DNA from: Alistipes sp.
GTDB lineage: Bacteria; Bacteroidota; Bacteroidia; Bacteroidales; Rikenellaceae
Assembly: GCA_017631135.1 (NCBI GenBank)
Contig: JAGBTW010000138.1
Location: 1-16,654 of the forward strand
Direction of reading: 5' to 3'
Length of the DNA stretch: 16,654 bases
Numbering within the stretch: the first letter of the stretch is position 1; each line of letters opens with the position of its first letter. The notes under the pieces were generated by a model. That model had not been told where the DNA came from. It made no database searches and worked only from the letters and a program-made list of their open reading frames with translations. This document shows positions 1 through 7,950 of this stretch, one piece after another. The position numbers and the translations under genes are program-made.

Positions 1-1926
1 ATAGCAGCGACCAATCTCACCAATCTTGCCGTTGTTATCGGTGCAGTATGCCAGGGCAGTCATGTCGCTATTCCACTCCGAGGTGTAGAAGCCATAGGGC
101 TGTGACATAGAGCATGTTGCCCAGTAGCCCGTCGCCAATGTCCAGAGTTCGCGGTCGGGGTAGGTGTTGATGTTCGAGCAGTCACCCTCAAGCATCGTGG
201 TGAAGAGCGTGCGGGCGTTGTCAAGGTTGGTGTACTTAACAACGATGATAGCCTTACCTGCCGAGAGCGCAGCATCACCGAAGATCGAGCCCTTCTCCTC
301 GTCACCCGAGTAGTAACCGACAATCTCCACCGTAGGTGTCGCCTCGCCGAGTGTGTCGGTGCGCGCTACATTCTCAAACGTAAAGGCCTTGACAATCTCT
401 CCTGTACGGCTATCCAAGGCGTATATGTATGCCATAATCTCGGTGTCGGGCACAAGTCCCGATACCATGACGTTGCTGTTGCCGTTGTAGTAGTACTGAT
501 CGAGCACCTCGGCGATAGTGATACTTGGATTGAAGTCCTTCGAGCCTGCATAGTAGTAGTCGAATGCCTCCTTCTCCCATGCCATATACTGCTCCTCGTC
601 GTACTCCGAGGGTACACATGCGCCTGGGATGTAGTATATCGTGGGGTCTGACGATGTGATGTTCATGTTTAAGCCGTAGGGCGAGATGTTGGATGCAGTG
701 ACCGTGAATGTCACCTCCTCAACGCTGCCACCAGGGAGCGTGCGGAAGGTCTTCATGTAGGCATCTGTGGTGATGCCACCGTCGTAGCCAAAGGCGATGA
801 TGTAGTAGTCGGTATCTGCTGCGGGGAGCTTCATGGCGCTATTACCCGAGTGCTCAACCATACCCTTGTCGTCAGCCATAATCTCCATCCAGCCACCCCA
901 CTGATTGACAATCTGGTGCATCACCTCGTCAGCCGTAGAGACGCCATCCCATGGCTGCACAAGGGCGCAATATTTGTCGTTGTTGTTCGAGGGGGTGATG
1001 CGGAACGATGCCTCCATCTGCTTTACGTCCCACACCTCAATCTCGAATGTCATAGAGGACTTTGCTGCACCCTCGGTTGTATAGCTATGCTTCGCGATAT
1101 CGGTGCAGATAACGATACCCTCCGAGTCCATAATGAGACCCGCGACAAGGATATAGTACTCCGTGTACTCATTGAGGCCACTCGCCTGAAGCTGAAGGTC
1201 GCCGCTGTGGATGAGCGCATCGATAATCTGCTGGTCGGTATATCCCGCGCCACGATAGGCGTTGATGTCCTGCTGGAAGAAGTACTCATAGAAGTAACCC
1301 TCCGACATCTGGTAACCATTCTCGTCGTTAATGTAGTAGTCGTAGGTATCAACAGGCATGGTGCACAAATACCAATACACCTCCTTATCCGAGGGCACAA
1401 CGCTGATAGTCACGCTATTGTCCACCACCTCGGTAGCGATGTCGAAAGTACACTCTTGCTTCTCCACGGCCAAGGTCTTGAACTCCACCTTCGTAAGCTC
1501 GGTGCACGCCTCATATTTATCATCCACACCGAACACCAACAGGTAGTACTCCGTGTCGAGCGACAAGCCCGAGAAGGTAGCACCCTCAATCACACCATTA
1601 TCCACAATCGAGGGCATATACTCCGCAAGGGTAAGACCCTTCGATGAAGCCTCCTCTGTAAGTTCCTGGAATACAGTGGCGATAACGAATTTATCCTGTG
1701 TAAACTCATCCACCACGCTACGCTCCTCGACTACGCAGATATAGTCCGCAATCTTCTCCGAGGGGGCAACACTTACGGTTACAGTAGAGCGTGTTACATC
1801 GTCAACTCTTACACTGAAATCAGGAATGGGTGTGGGTGGTGGCGGTGGGTCGATTTCGCGACCACAAGCTACAGCTACAGCCATAAGCGCCACAATAGCC
1901 CACAATTTATTAAGCATGTTTCTCAT
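1..1926 (-). CDS. Multi-module surface lipoprotein, paralog 1 (C-terminus beyond window)
   Basis: I read an uninterrupted reading frame of 642 codons from ATG at 1926 to base 1; no in-frame stop occurs, so the C-terminus lies outside the window. Residues 1-20 are a lipoprotein signal peptide ending AVA before Cys21, followed by a proline-rich linker (five consecutive Pro). The rest is a series of beta-rich modules with degenerate versions of the TPSD motif seen in the two neighbours (APSE at 54-57, later VPSD, TPSN and TSSD) and recurring 'TEYYLLVFGVD'-like strands. The body closely resembles the lipoprotein at 4716-6920: FTQDK(F/Y), RGAGY, YGGW/WGGW, AFGY.GGITT and WATCSM.QPYGFY recur in the same order. 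It starts 67 bp after the upstream paralog with no promoter of its own visible, so it is probably co-transcribed with it. An internal ATG at 1917 is an alternative start. Likely an outer-membrane, probably surface-exposed protein; ligand unknown. Confidence 0.88.
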   Translation of the reverse strand, partial: MRNMLNKLWAIVALMAVAVACGREIDPPPPPTPIPDFSVRVDDVTRSTVTVSVAPSEKIADYICVVEERSVVDEFTQDKFVIATVFQELTEEASSKGLTLAEYMPSIVDNGVIEGATFSGLSLDTEYYLLVFGVDDKYEACTELTKVEFKTLAVEKQECTFDIATEVVDNSVTISVVPSDKEVYWYLCTMPVDTYDYYINDENGYQMSEGYFYEYFFQQDINAYRGAGYTDQQIIDALIHSGDLQLQASGLNEYTEYYILVAGLIMDSEGIVICTDIAKHSYTTEGAAKSSMTFEIEVWDVKQMEASFRITPSNNNDKYCALVQPWDGVSTADEVMHQIVNQWGGWMEIMADDKGMVEHSGNSAMKLPAADTDYYIIAFGYDGGITTDAYMKTFRTLPGGSVEEVTFTVTASNISPYGLNMNITSSDPTIYYIPGACVPSEYDEEQYMAWEKEAFDYYYAGSKDFNPSITIAEVLDQYYYNGNSNVMVSGLVPDTEIMAYIYALDSRTGEIVKAFTFENVARTDTLGEATPTVEIVGYYSGDEEKGSIFGDAALSAGKAIIVVKYTNLDNARTLFTTMLEGDCSNINTYPDRELWTLATGYWATCSMSQPYGFYTSEWNSDMTALAYCTDNNGKIGEIGRCY

Positions 1927-1945
1927 ATTTCCAACTTATTATTAA

Positions 1946-1968
1946 GGGCGTGCCCACAGGACACGCCC
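1946..1968 (-). terminator. Hairpin between lipoprotein genes 2 and 1
   Basis: A 7-bp GC-rich stem GGGCGTG (1946-1952) pairs with CACGCCC (1962-1968), with possible further CC/GG pairing inside. It sits 26 bp after the stop of the 1994-4294 gene. No good U-tract follows on the minus strand, so it may be a weak terminator or an attenuating/processing hairpin rather than a full stop before the next gene. Confidence 0.45.
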
Positions 1969-1993
1969 CAGAAATTACACGATTAAAAGTCGA

Positions 1994-4294
1994 TTAGAAA
2001 GCAAATGACTTAATAGCCTTAACAGTCATCAAATCGCTTGCAGGAAGCTCCAAAGCCTCTACCTCGTGGTATGTAACCTCGGCAGCGCGGGGTGCAGCAA
2101 CCTCCTCGTTCCAGATGCACTCCAAAGCGGGTGCAGCCTCGTTGTTAACAACGATTGACTGAATAGAGGCTCTTACAATTGCGTCGTTACGCTCCTGGAC
2201 AAGTGCGCGGAGCTCCTCGATGTCGTTAACATCCTTGGGAGTAACGCCGATGCGAGCAACCTTGCCCTCTGCGCCATTAGCATCCTGTGCGTATGATACG
2301 ATTGTCTGCTCGATGTCCCACTCTGCGATGAAGAACTCGTAGGGTACATTGAGGTTTGCAATCTCGCTCCAGTAGCCGCGGAACTCAGAGATGATGTAGC
2401 GATCAGTGAGCGCTGCTACGTCGTTGTAGGCGTCAGTGGTGATAGCTGTGAAGAGCGCTGAAGCACCCTCGAGGTTCTTGTGTGTGACAGCAACGATGGG
2501 CTTGCCCGCAGTCATTGCTGCGTCACCGAAGATTGTGCCTGCCTCGTGCTCACCATTATATACGCCCAACACCTCAACAGTGGGGTTTACGCCACCCACA
2601 GATGTTGTTGTTACAGTTGCATCCAAGTCGAAGTAGCACTTCGCGAACTTACCTGTCTTAACGTCAATAGCCAATACATAACCCATGTATGTTGTGTTGG
2701 GCTCGAGGTTAGCAACGTAGAACTTCGCGCTGCCATTGCGATAGGGGTAGCCCTGCTGCTTGAGCTTGTCCAACGCCTCCTGGTGTGTGAGACATGGGCT
2801 CTGACCCTCCATGCACATCTGCATTACGAGTGCAAGCTGGTCTGCTGACGCTGCCAATGCTGCCTCGGGGTTGAAGCTGTCGGGATAAGCGATGCCTGGC
2901 TGATAGTAGATTGATGGGTCGCCAGCCTCTACCTCGAATGTGAAGTCGTAAGGACCTACCTCGGTGAACTTGAAGCTGAACTCTGCGTTGTAGGCGTCAC
3001 CATGGTCGGGAGTCTTGAACGATACATATACGGGAGCCGAGGTTATAGTACCTGGGTTGGAGTCGTACTCGCCAGTCTCCTCGAGAACGGTGCCATAGGT
3101 AGGGTTAGGCTCGAAGCTGAATGCCACGATGAAGTACTCTGTCTCGGCGATGTTGAGCTGGTACTCCTTAAGGTCTGCTACGCCAGTCTGTGGCTCACGC
3201 ATTGCGAGCTGACCCATCTCGTTCCAGTAGTAGATGTACTCTGTTACTGCGGCATTAGCAATCTCTACGGGCTTCATGCTCTTTTTCTTCGAGTCGATGA
3301 AGCCAATGTAGTAGTAGTACTCCTTTGTGAGGTCAGATGGAGTGATTACGATGTCGGCAGCGTAGTGCTCGATGTTTGTCACCTGAACGTCGAATGAGAG
3401 GTTGCTGTTAGCCTCCTCGCCAGAGTTGTAGCGCACCTCCTTAATCTCGGTTACTACCACGCTCTCCTCTGTGTCGAACGATACGCCCGCTACGAGAGCT
3501 GCATACTTTGTCTTTGCCTTGAGGCCCGAAGCGTTGAGTGTGCGGTAGCTTGTGTAGATGAGCTTGTCCTTGATCTCGCTGTCGCTCAAGCCCTCGCTCT
3601 TGAGGGTCTCAATCTCGGTGTTGAGGTAGTACTGGAAGAACTCCTTCTGTGACCAGCCATACTCGCCATCCTCCTTTGTGTATACCTGCATCTGCTCTAC
3701 GGGGATGTTCACAAGGTGCCACTCCTGGTTGTTGTCCGAGGGTGTCACGGTTATCGCAGCTGTTGTGAGGTATACCTCGTTCTTGACAGTGAATGTGCAT
3801 GCAGACTGCTGAACATCCTGTGTCTTGAACTTCACTGCTGTCACCTCTGTTGTTGCGGCATACTCTGCCTCGGCGTCAACGCCAAAGAGGAGAAGATAGT
3901 AGTTGCTGTTCTGTGCAAGACCCTTCACCTCGTGGTTCTCCTGTGCACCGCGCTTCACTACCTCTGCCATGTACTCTACGAAGGTCTTGTCTACAGACTC
4001 GGCGTATGCTGCGAGCTCGGCATAGATCTTTGCTACGAGCTCTGCGTCAGATGCAGACTGCTCTACTGCCGCTGCGGGGTATACCACAGAGACGTAGTCT
4101 GCCTCGAGGTCCGAGGGAGTTACGGTTATGAATGCCGATGTGCGTGTAGTCTCGTTCACTACCGCCTCGAATGTGAGCTCTGTGGGTGTAGGGTCATCTG
4201 GACCAACAGGCACCTCGGGAGTGGGCTCTGTACATGCTGCGAATGACAACGTAGCTGCTGTCATGAGCATCATCAACCAATTAAATTTTTTCAT
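1994..4294 (-). CDS. Multi-module surface lipoprotein, paralog 2
   Basis: 766 residues. The signal peptide runs to FAA before Cys21, followed by an acidic Pro/Glu/Asp linker (TEPTPEVPVGPDDPTP) typical of Bacteroidetes lipoproteins sent to the outer surface. About five beta-rich modules follow: roughly residues 40-157, 165-290, 300-428, 436-565 and 570-680. The first three each carry a TPSD motif (59-62, 184-187, 318-321) followed by an aromatic-rich strand; the fourth has a variant (GDPSIYY). Each module ends with a strand like NYYLLLFGVD, so an Ig/FN3-like fold is likely, although I do not recognise a named Pfam family. The C-terminal 80 residues are Ala/Glu/Val-rich and not module-like. The first 34 codons are identical in DNA to those of the 4716-6920 gene, although the rest is the most divergent of the three. 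It has its own promoter at 4424-4455 and about 120 nt of leader. Role in adhesion or ligand binding is inference only. Confidence 0.9.
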   Translation of the reverse strand: MKKFNWLMMLMTAATLSFAACTEPTPEVPVGPDDPTPTELTFEAVVNETTRTSAFITVTPSDLEADYVSVVYPAAAVEQSASDAELVAKIYAELAAYAESVDKTFVEYMAEVVKRGAQENHEVKGLAQNSNYYLLLFGVDAEAEYAATTEVTAVKFKTQDVQQSACTFTVKNEVYLTTAAITVTPSDNNQEWHLVNIPVEQMQVYTKEDGEYGWSQKEFFQYYLNTEIETLKSEGLSDSEIKDKLIYTSYRTLNASGLKAKTKYAALVAGVSFDTEESVVVTEIKEVRYNSGEEANSNLSFDVQVTNIEHYAADIVITPSDLTKEYYYYIGFIDSKKKSMKPVEIANAAVTEYIYYWNEMGQLAMREPQTGVADLKEYQLNIAETEYFIVAFSFEPNPTYGTVLEETGEYDSNPGTITSAPVYVSFKTPDHGDAYNAEFSFKFTEVGPYDFTFEVEAGDPSIYYQPGIAYPDSFNPEAALAASADQLALVMQMCMEGQSPCLTHQEALDKLKQQGYPYRNGSAKFYVANLEPNTTYMGYVLAIDVKTGKFAKCYFDLDATVTTTSVGGVNPTVEVLGVYNGEHEAGTIFGDAAMTAGKPIVAVTHKNLEGASALFTAITTDAYNDVAALTDRYIISEFRGYWSEIANLNVPYEFFIAEWDIEQTIVSYAQDANGAEGKVARIGVTPKDVNDIEELRALVQERNDAIVRASIQSIVVNNEAAPALECIWNEEVAAPRAAEVTYHEVEALELPASDLMTVKAIKSFAF

Positions 4295-4299
4295 AGTTT
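4194..4299 (-). repeat. Perfect 106-bp direct repeat, copy A
   Basis: Every base matches copy B at 6820-6925 (offset 2626). It covers the first 34 codons (signal peptide, lipobox, linker) of paralog 2 plus only 5 bp before the ATG. Similarity falls off at once on both sides: the leader sequences differ and the coding bodies diverge. Confidence 0.97.
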
Positions 4300-4423
4300 G
4301 TTAGTTGTATTAGTTTGTAAATTATTCTCTTACAATTTGTTATATCGCTTTGTTTGGTTGTTTGTGCAGTGCTTGCACCTTGCGCGGGCAATGCTCGAGC
4401 GACAAAGCAACAATTCTCCAATA

Positions 4424-4455
4424 CAAATGTATATTTTTTTGCTGTAACCGCAAAA
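4424..4455 (-). promoter_or_regulatory. Bacteroidetes-type promoter for paralog 2
   Basis: On the minus strand the -33 element TTTTG (4451-4455) and the -7 element TACATTTG (4424-4431) are separated by 19 bp, matching the sigma-ABfr consensus (TTTG, 19-21 bp, TAnnTTTG). Transcription would start near 4417, giving a leader of about 120 nt. Confidence 0.8.
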
Positions 4456-4631
4456 TTTTGAGCCACTTTTTTCGAGCGAATAGTGGGCGGGTGAGGGGTT
4501 TCACGTTCAAGACGGTGTATAGCATCTATGATGACAGCATGTGCGCTACAACACATCAAACAAGCGAGAACACAATCCTTCATGACACTCAATTTCTTGT
4601 CAGAGTGGTGCTAATGTGGCGCTGACATGAA
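4456..4631. other. Gene-free spacer between promoter and terminator
   Basis: Between the paralog 2 promoter and the paralog 3 terminator I see no gene, RNA motif or repeat. A short open frame reading through 4281-4592 on the minus strand has no plausible protein features and overlaps the promoter and leader. Confidence 0.5.
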
Positions 4632-4678
4632 AAAGCCCCGGATGGGTAGTACTTGGCGTACGTCCCATTCGGGGCTTT
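4632..4678 (-). terminator. Intrinsic terminator of paralog 3
   Basis: A long stem: 4632-4646 (AAAGCCCCG, one wobble, ATGGG) pairs with 4664-4678 (CCCAT, wobble, CGGGGCTTT). On the minus strand it is followed by five U (complement of 4630-4634). It lies 37 bp after the stop of the 4716-6920 gene, so paralogs 3 and 2 should be separate transcripts. Confidence 0.9.
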
Positions 4679-4715
4679 GATTGAAGCGTCGCAGTAGCGC
4701 CGCTATCACAAGAAA

Positions 4716-6920
4716 TTACATGTAGAAGGGGCGAATGTAACCACCAACCTTAACTACGTTGTTCTCGATTGCGGGAGCTGCCATGATCTCTGCTGCGGGA
4801 GCCTCAACCACTGCCTCTGCCTCAACCTTTACAGCCTCGAGCTTGATGCCCTCGCTTACAACGATTGACTGTGGCATAGTGAAGCTTGTCTTCTCTGCTG
4901 CGTTGAGCTCTGTTACGAGGTCGATAAGCTCCTGAATATCCTGCTTGTTCTCCACTGTAGGCATAGTCTTCTCGCGACCGATACCACCAGGCTGGCCAGT
5001 AGTTGCGTCTACTGCGTATGCCAAAGCTGTGTACTCGTAATCCCAGTCAGTCACATAGAAACCATAAGGCTGTGTCATTGAGCATGTTGCCCAGTCACCA
5101 GTACCTAACTTCCAAAGCTCGGGATCAGTGTAGTTCATGAGGTTGTCACCGAGCAAAGTAGTGAAGAGTGAGCGAGCTCCATCCAAGTTAGTGTACTTGA
5201 ATACGCTGATAGCCTTACCCTTTGTAGCCTCTGGCTTACCGAATGCAGCACCATTCTCCTCGTTACCAGAGTAGTTACCGATGAACTCAACAGTAGGAGT
5301 TACATCACCTGGCTTTGTAGTAGTTGCGAGGTTCTCAAATGTCTGAACCTTTGCGATCTTACCTGTCTTGTGGTCGATAGCGAAGATGTAACCCATGATA
5401 GTTGTCTCGGGCTGCATGCCTGAAGCATCGATAGTGTAGTTACCCTTGTAGAAGTACATACCCAAAACCTGAGCAAGGGTTACATTAGGATCCTGAGCCT
5501 GCTGCATAGCAAGGATCTCTGCGATACCAGCCTCTACCTCTGCTACAAGAATCTCCTCGTTGTACTCACTTGGAGCGCAAACGCCAGGAGTGTAGTATGT
5601 AGAAGCAACTGATGATGTAATGCCGATTGTCAAGCTATAAGGAGTTACTGCCGAAGCTGTCATGTTGAACTCAGTCTCTGAAGCCTCAGGAGCGGGCAAT
5701 GTGTGGAATGTCTCCATTACGGGCGCTGTTGTGATGCCACCAGCATAACCGAATGCAACAACATAGTAGTCTGTATCGGGAGCGTCGAGCTTATACTTGT
5801 ATGGGCTACCAGGGCCACCAGTGTAATCCTGAACGCCAGTGTAGAGCATCATACCGCTGTTCATCCAACCACCGTACATAGCAACGATCTCGTTCATAAT
5901 CTCCTCGGCAGTCTTTGCGCCATCCCAAGCACCTACCATCCAGCAGAATGTAGCCTTATCGTCAGAAGGAGTAATCTTGATAGCTGCGCGATCCATCTCA
6001 ACATCAGTTACAGATAACTCGAAAGTCAAGTCAGCAGCCTTAGCCTCACCTGTAACGTAAGTAGAGGTAGCTACGTCTGAAGCGAGTGTGATAACACCAG
6101 ACTCATCGATAACGAAACCTGCAACCATGTTTGTGTACTCGGTGTTTGCAGTAAGATCCTTTGCCTGGAGTGTGAGCGCACCCTTGTGGAAGAGGGCATT
6201 GAGGATAGTGTTGTCGTCGTAACCTGCACCACGGAGCTGATTAATCTGCTGCTCCAAGCAGTAGAGGAAGAACTGATCGAGGCTCATATTGTAAGCATCG
6301 GGGCTCTGGTAGTAGTCGAAAGAACCAGTAGGGATAGTGTAGAAGTACCAGATAACCTCGTTGTCTGATGGAGTAACCTTGAACTCTGCAGTGTTACCAT
6401 CAACAGTTGTCTCAACCTCGAAAGTTACGTCGAGCTTCTCGAATGCAAGAGTAGTGAACTTTGTCTTGTTTACCTCTGAGCATGCCTCATAGTTGTTTGC
6501 GGGGTCAACGCCGAAAACAATGATGTAGTAGTCAGACTCGGGAGCAAGACGCTCGTATGAGCCCTCAAGAACACCCTTGTCAGTGTAGTCAGCGAGGAAC
6601 TCAACCAAAGTCATACCCTCGGTACGTGCCTCAGCCTCAAGCTCCTGGAGGAGTGTAGCAACGAGATACTTGTCCTGTGTGAACTCCTCAACAGTTGCTG
6701 CATCATACAAGATGCAGAGGTACTCTGCCTCGAGGTCCGAAGGAGTAACAGTGTAGTCTACAGATGAGTAAGTAACCTCGCCAAGCTCCACCTTGAAAGT
6801 GAGACCCTCTGGAGTGGGATCATCTGGACCAACAGGCACCTCGGGAGTGGGCTCTGTACATGCTGCGAATGACAACGTAGCTGCTGTCATGAGCATCATC
6901 AACCAATTAAATTTTTTCAT
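4716..6920 (-). CDS. Multi-module surface lipoprotein, paralog 3
   Basis: 734 residues. It has the same signal peptide and linker as paralog 2 (Cys21, lipidated), then TPSD-containing modules: the first motif is at residues 59-62, with later copies VTPSD, ITPSD and a degenerate ITSS followed by YYTPG. The body aligns by eye with paralog 1 far better than with paralog 2 (shared FTQDK, QELEAEA/QELTEEA, RGAGY, AFGY.GGITT, KYTNL, WATCSM.QPYGFY). The C-terminus is a low-complexity Ala/Glu/Val stretch ending GGYIRPFYM. It has its own sigma-ABfr promoter (7022-7052) and a strong terminator (4632-4678), so it is probably monocistronic. Probable outer-membrane surface protein. There is no SusC/SusD or enzyme neighbour to suggest a substrate, so I leave the function open. 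Confidence 0.9.
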   Translation of the reverse strand: MKKFNWLMMLMTAATLSFAACTEPTPEVPVGPDDPTPEGLTFKVELGEVTYSSVDYTVTPSDLEAEYLCILYDAATVEEFTQDKYLVATLLQELEAEARTEGMTLVEFLADYTDKGVLEGSYERLAPESDYYIIVFGVDPANNYEACSEVNKTKFTTLAFEKLDVTFEVETTVDGNTAEFKVTPSDNEVIWYFYTIPTGSFDYYQSPDAYNMSLDQFFLYCLEQQINQLRGAGYDDNTILNALFHKGALTLQAKDLTANTEYTNMVAGFVIDESGVITLASDVATSTYVTGEAKAADLTFELSVTDVEMDRAAIKITPSDDKATFCWMVGAWDGAKTAEEIMNEIVAMYGGWMNSGMMLYTGVQDYTGGPGSPYKYKLDAPDTDYYVVAFGYAGGITTAPVMETFHTLPAPEASETEFNMTASAVTPYSLTIGITSSVASTYYTPGVCAPSEYNEEILVAEVEAGIAEILAMQQAQDPNVTLAQVLGMYFYKGNYTIDASGMQPETTIMGYIFAIDHKTGKIAKVQTFENLATTTKPGDVTPTVEFIGNYSGNEENGAAFGKPEATKGKAISVFKYTNLDGARSLFTTLLGDNLMNYTDPELWKLGTGDWATCSMTQPYGFYVTDWDYEYTALAYAVDATTGQPGGIGREKTMPTVENKQDIQELIDLVTELNAAEKTSFTMPQSIVVSEGIKLEAVKVEAEAVVEAPAAEIMAAPAIENNVVKVGGYIRPFYM

Positions 6921-6925
6921 AGTTT
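6820..6925 (-). repeat. Perfect 106-bp direct repeat, copy B
   Basis: Identical to copy A (4194-4299), encoding the lipoprotein signal and linker of paralog 3. Recombination between these direct copies would delete one full gene unit (2626 bp) or fuse this promoter to the paralog 2 body. Confidence 0.97.
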
Positions 6926-7021
6926 TAGTTTAGTTATAAAGTTGTTATTGTAAATTGCTGTTTTGTAGTGTTTTGCGCTGTGTGCTTCCCCATCTCGAAA
7001 ACGAACACATTATTCAACTTA

Positions 7022-7052
7022 CAAAGGTATAACATTTTTGTCACTATGCAAA
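7022..7052 (-). promoter_or_regulatory. Bacteroidetes-type promoter for paralog 3
   Basis: Minus strand: -33 TTTG (7049-7052), 19 bp, -7 TACCTTTG (7022-7029). The predicted leader is about 95-100 nt. It differs in sequence from the paralog 2 promoter, so the two genes share coding 5' ends but not control regions. Confidence 0.78.
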
Positions 7053-7140
7053 TTTTTATGCAGAAAAAGATGGGGAATAATGTTGATTACTAACCCGTAA
7101 TGCGTTGATGCAAACAAGGGAGCGAAAAATGGGGCTAACA

Positions 7141-7306
7141 AGGGTCTAAAGGGTCTAAAAGGGTTCTAAAAGGGTTCTAAAAGGTTCTAAAGTGGTTTCC
7201 CCTTTAGAACCCTCTGACCCCTTCAGAACCCTCCGACCCCTTCCGACCCCTTTGAACCCTTCAAACCCTTCCGACCCCTTCGAACCCTTTTGCCCCCTTC
7301 AGAACT
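7141..7306. repeat. Foldback purine/pyrimidine array 1
   Basis: A purine-rich arm of GGGTCTAAA / GGGTTCTAAAA units (7141-7192) is followed by a short spacer and a pyrimidine-rich arm of CCCCTTC-GAACCC-type units up to 7306. At the centre, GGTTCTAAAG (7183-7192) pairs perfectly with CTTTAGAACC (7202-7211) around a 9-nt loop. The pyrimidine arm runs right up to the stop codon (7307-7309) of the four-helix-bundle gene, so the array would be the first sequence transcribed after that gene. Confidence 0.9.
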
Positions 7307-7864
7307 CTATTGTCCTCGTTTTTTTACTCTTGCGTGGTATAGCTTCTCATTGAAGCCTCCTTCGTTGAGAAATTGTTTTTCAATGTGCTTTATGAAGTTG
7401 TAAATGAGGTGTTCTGCTTGAAACAGTAATACTAGTACCATGTTGGCTATTGTTTCGTCGTTGCGACTCTCTGCTAATGCCACGAAGTATGAGCTGTCTT
7501 CATGCTTTATGCCTATGCGACGCATTGCCTCCTTCTCTTGCGAACCATCCTCCCATAGCTTGAGCTTTCTTGTGCGTATGTAGTCGAGGTAGTCCTCCTT
7601 TAACTCTGCGAGGCTACCTCTCGATATGTTGAGGAGCTTGAGCATAGAGGCGTATGATGTAGACTTGTCTACTGTCCCCTCTATTATGTTCTGCTTTCCC
7701 GAGCGCGCTGCTTGTATCATCTGGTCGTGTGTGCGGTCACGCTTTTCTATGAACCTACTGCAAAAATGGTATGTAAGGTCGTATATTACAACCGTTTTCT
7801 TGTAACATAGTAGGGATGTGTAGTTGCGGTTAGGCTCAATTATTTGCTCCTTGTGGCTGTTCAT
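7307..7864 (-). CDS. Four-helix-bundle protein (S23 rRNA-IVP / Avd-like group, 'suffix' type)
   Basis: 185 residues. Residues about 23-65 match the signature of the 23S rRNA intervening-sequence-protein group: an aromatic helix (YDLTYHFCSRFI), then the helix QMIQAARSGKQNIIEGT at 49-63. A second signature, LNISRGSLAELKEDYLDY, lies at 78-95. The tail (about 120-165, NMVLVLLFQAEHLIYNFI) fits the longer 'four helix bundle suffix domain' form known from Bacteroidetes. The fold is shared with Avd, the RNA-binding accessory protein of diversity-generating retroelements, but I see no reverse transcriptase or variable repeat here. It is a single-gene unit with its own promoter only about 10 nt upstream of the ATG, flanked on both sides by foldback low-complexity arrays. 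Molecular function of this subgroup is not established; RNA or nucleic-acid binding is inference. Confidence 0.85.
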   Translation of the reverse strand: MNSHKEQIIEPNRNYTSLLCYKKTVVIYDLTYHFCSRFIEKRDRTHDQMIQAARSGKQNIIEGTVDKSTSYASMLKLLNISRGSLAELKEDYLDYIRTRKLKLWEDGSQEKEAMRRIGIKHEDSSYFVALAESRNDETIANMVLVLLFQAEHLIYNFIKHIEKQFLNEGGFNEKLYHARVKKRGQ

Positions 7865-7880
7865 GTCGGATAGTTTTTTT

Positions 7881-7912
7881 CAAAGGTAACAATAATATGA
7901 CGAAGTGCAAAA
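7881..7912 (-). promoter_or_regulatory. Promoter of the four-helix-bundle gene, near-leaderless
   Basis: Minus strand: -33 TTTTG (7908-7912), 19 bp, -7 TACCTTTG (7881-7888). The predicted transcription start near 7875 leaves only about 10 nt before the ATG at 7864, so the mRNA is nearly leaderless. Confidence 0.8.
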
Positions 7913-7950
7913 TTATACACCTCAAAAGTCGCATCCTGCCCACGAAAAAA

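Noticed and set aside
850..1647. 265-codon plus-strand open frame
   Set aside because: It is exactly antisense and in register with the lipoprotein gene at 1-1926; the protein is His/Leu/Val-rich with no domain, promoter or signal, as expected of a shadow frame.
4281..4592. 103-codon minus-strand frame upstream of paralog 2
   Set aside because: It runs through the promoter and leader of paralog 2, overlaps its start, and shows no protein features.
7307..7864. Diversity-generating retroelement (Avd role for the four-helix-bundle protein)
   Set aside because: No reverse transcriptase, template repeat or variable repeat is visible in the window; only the protein fold is shared.
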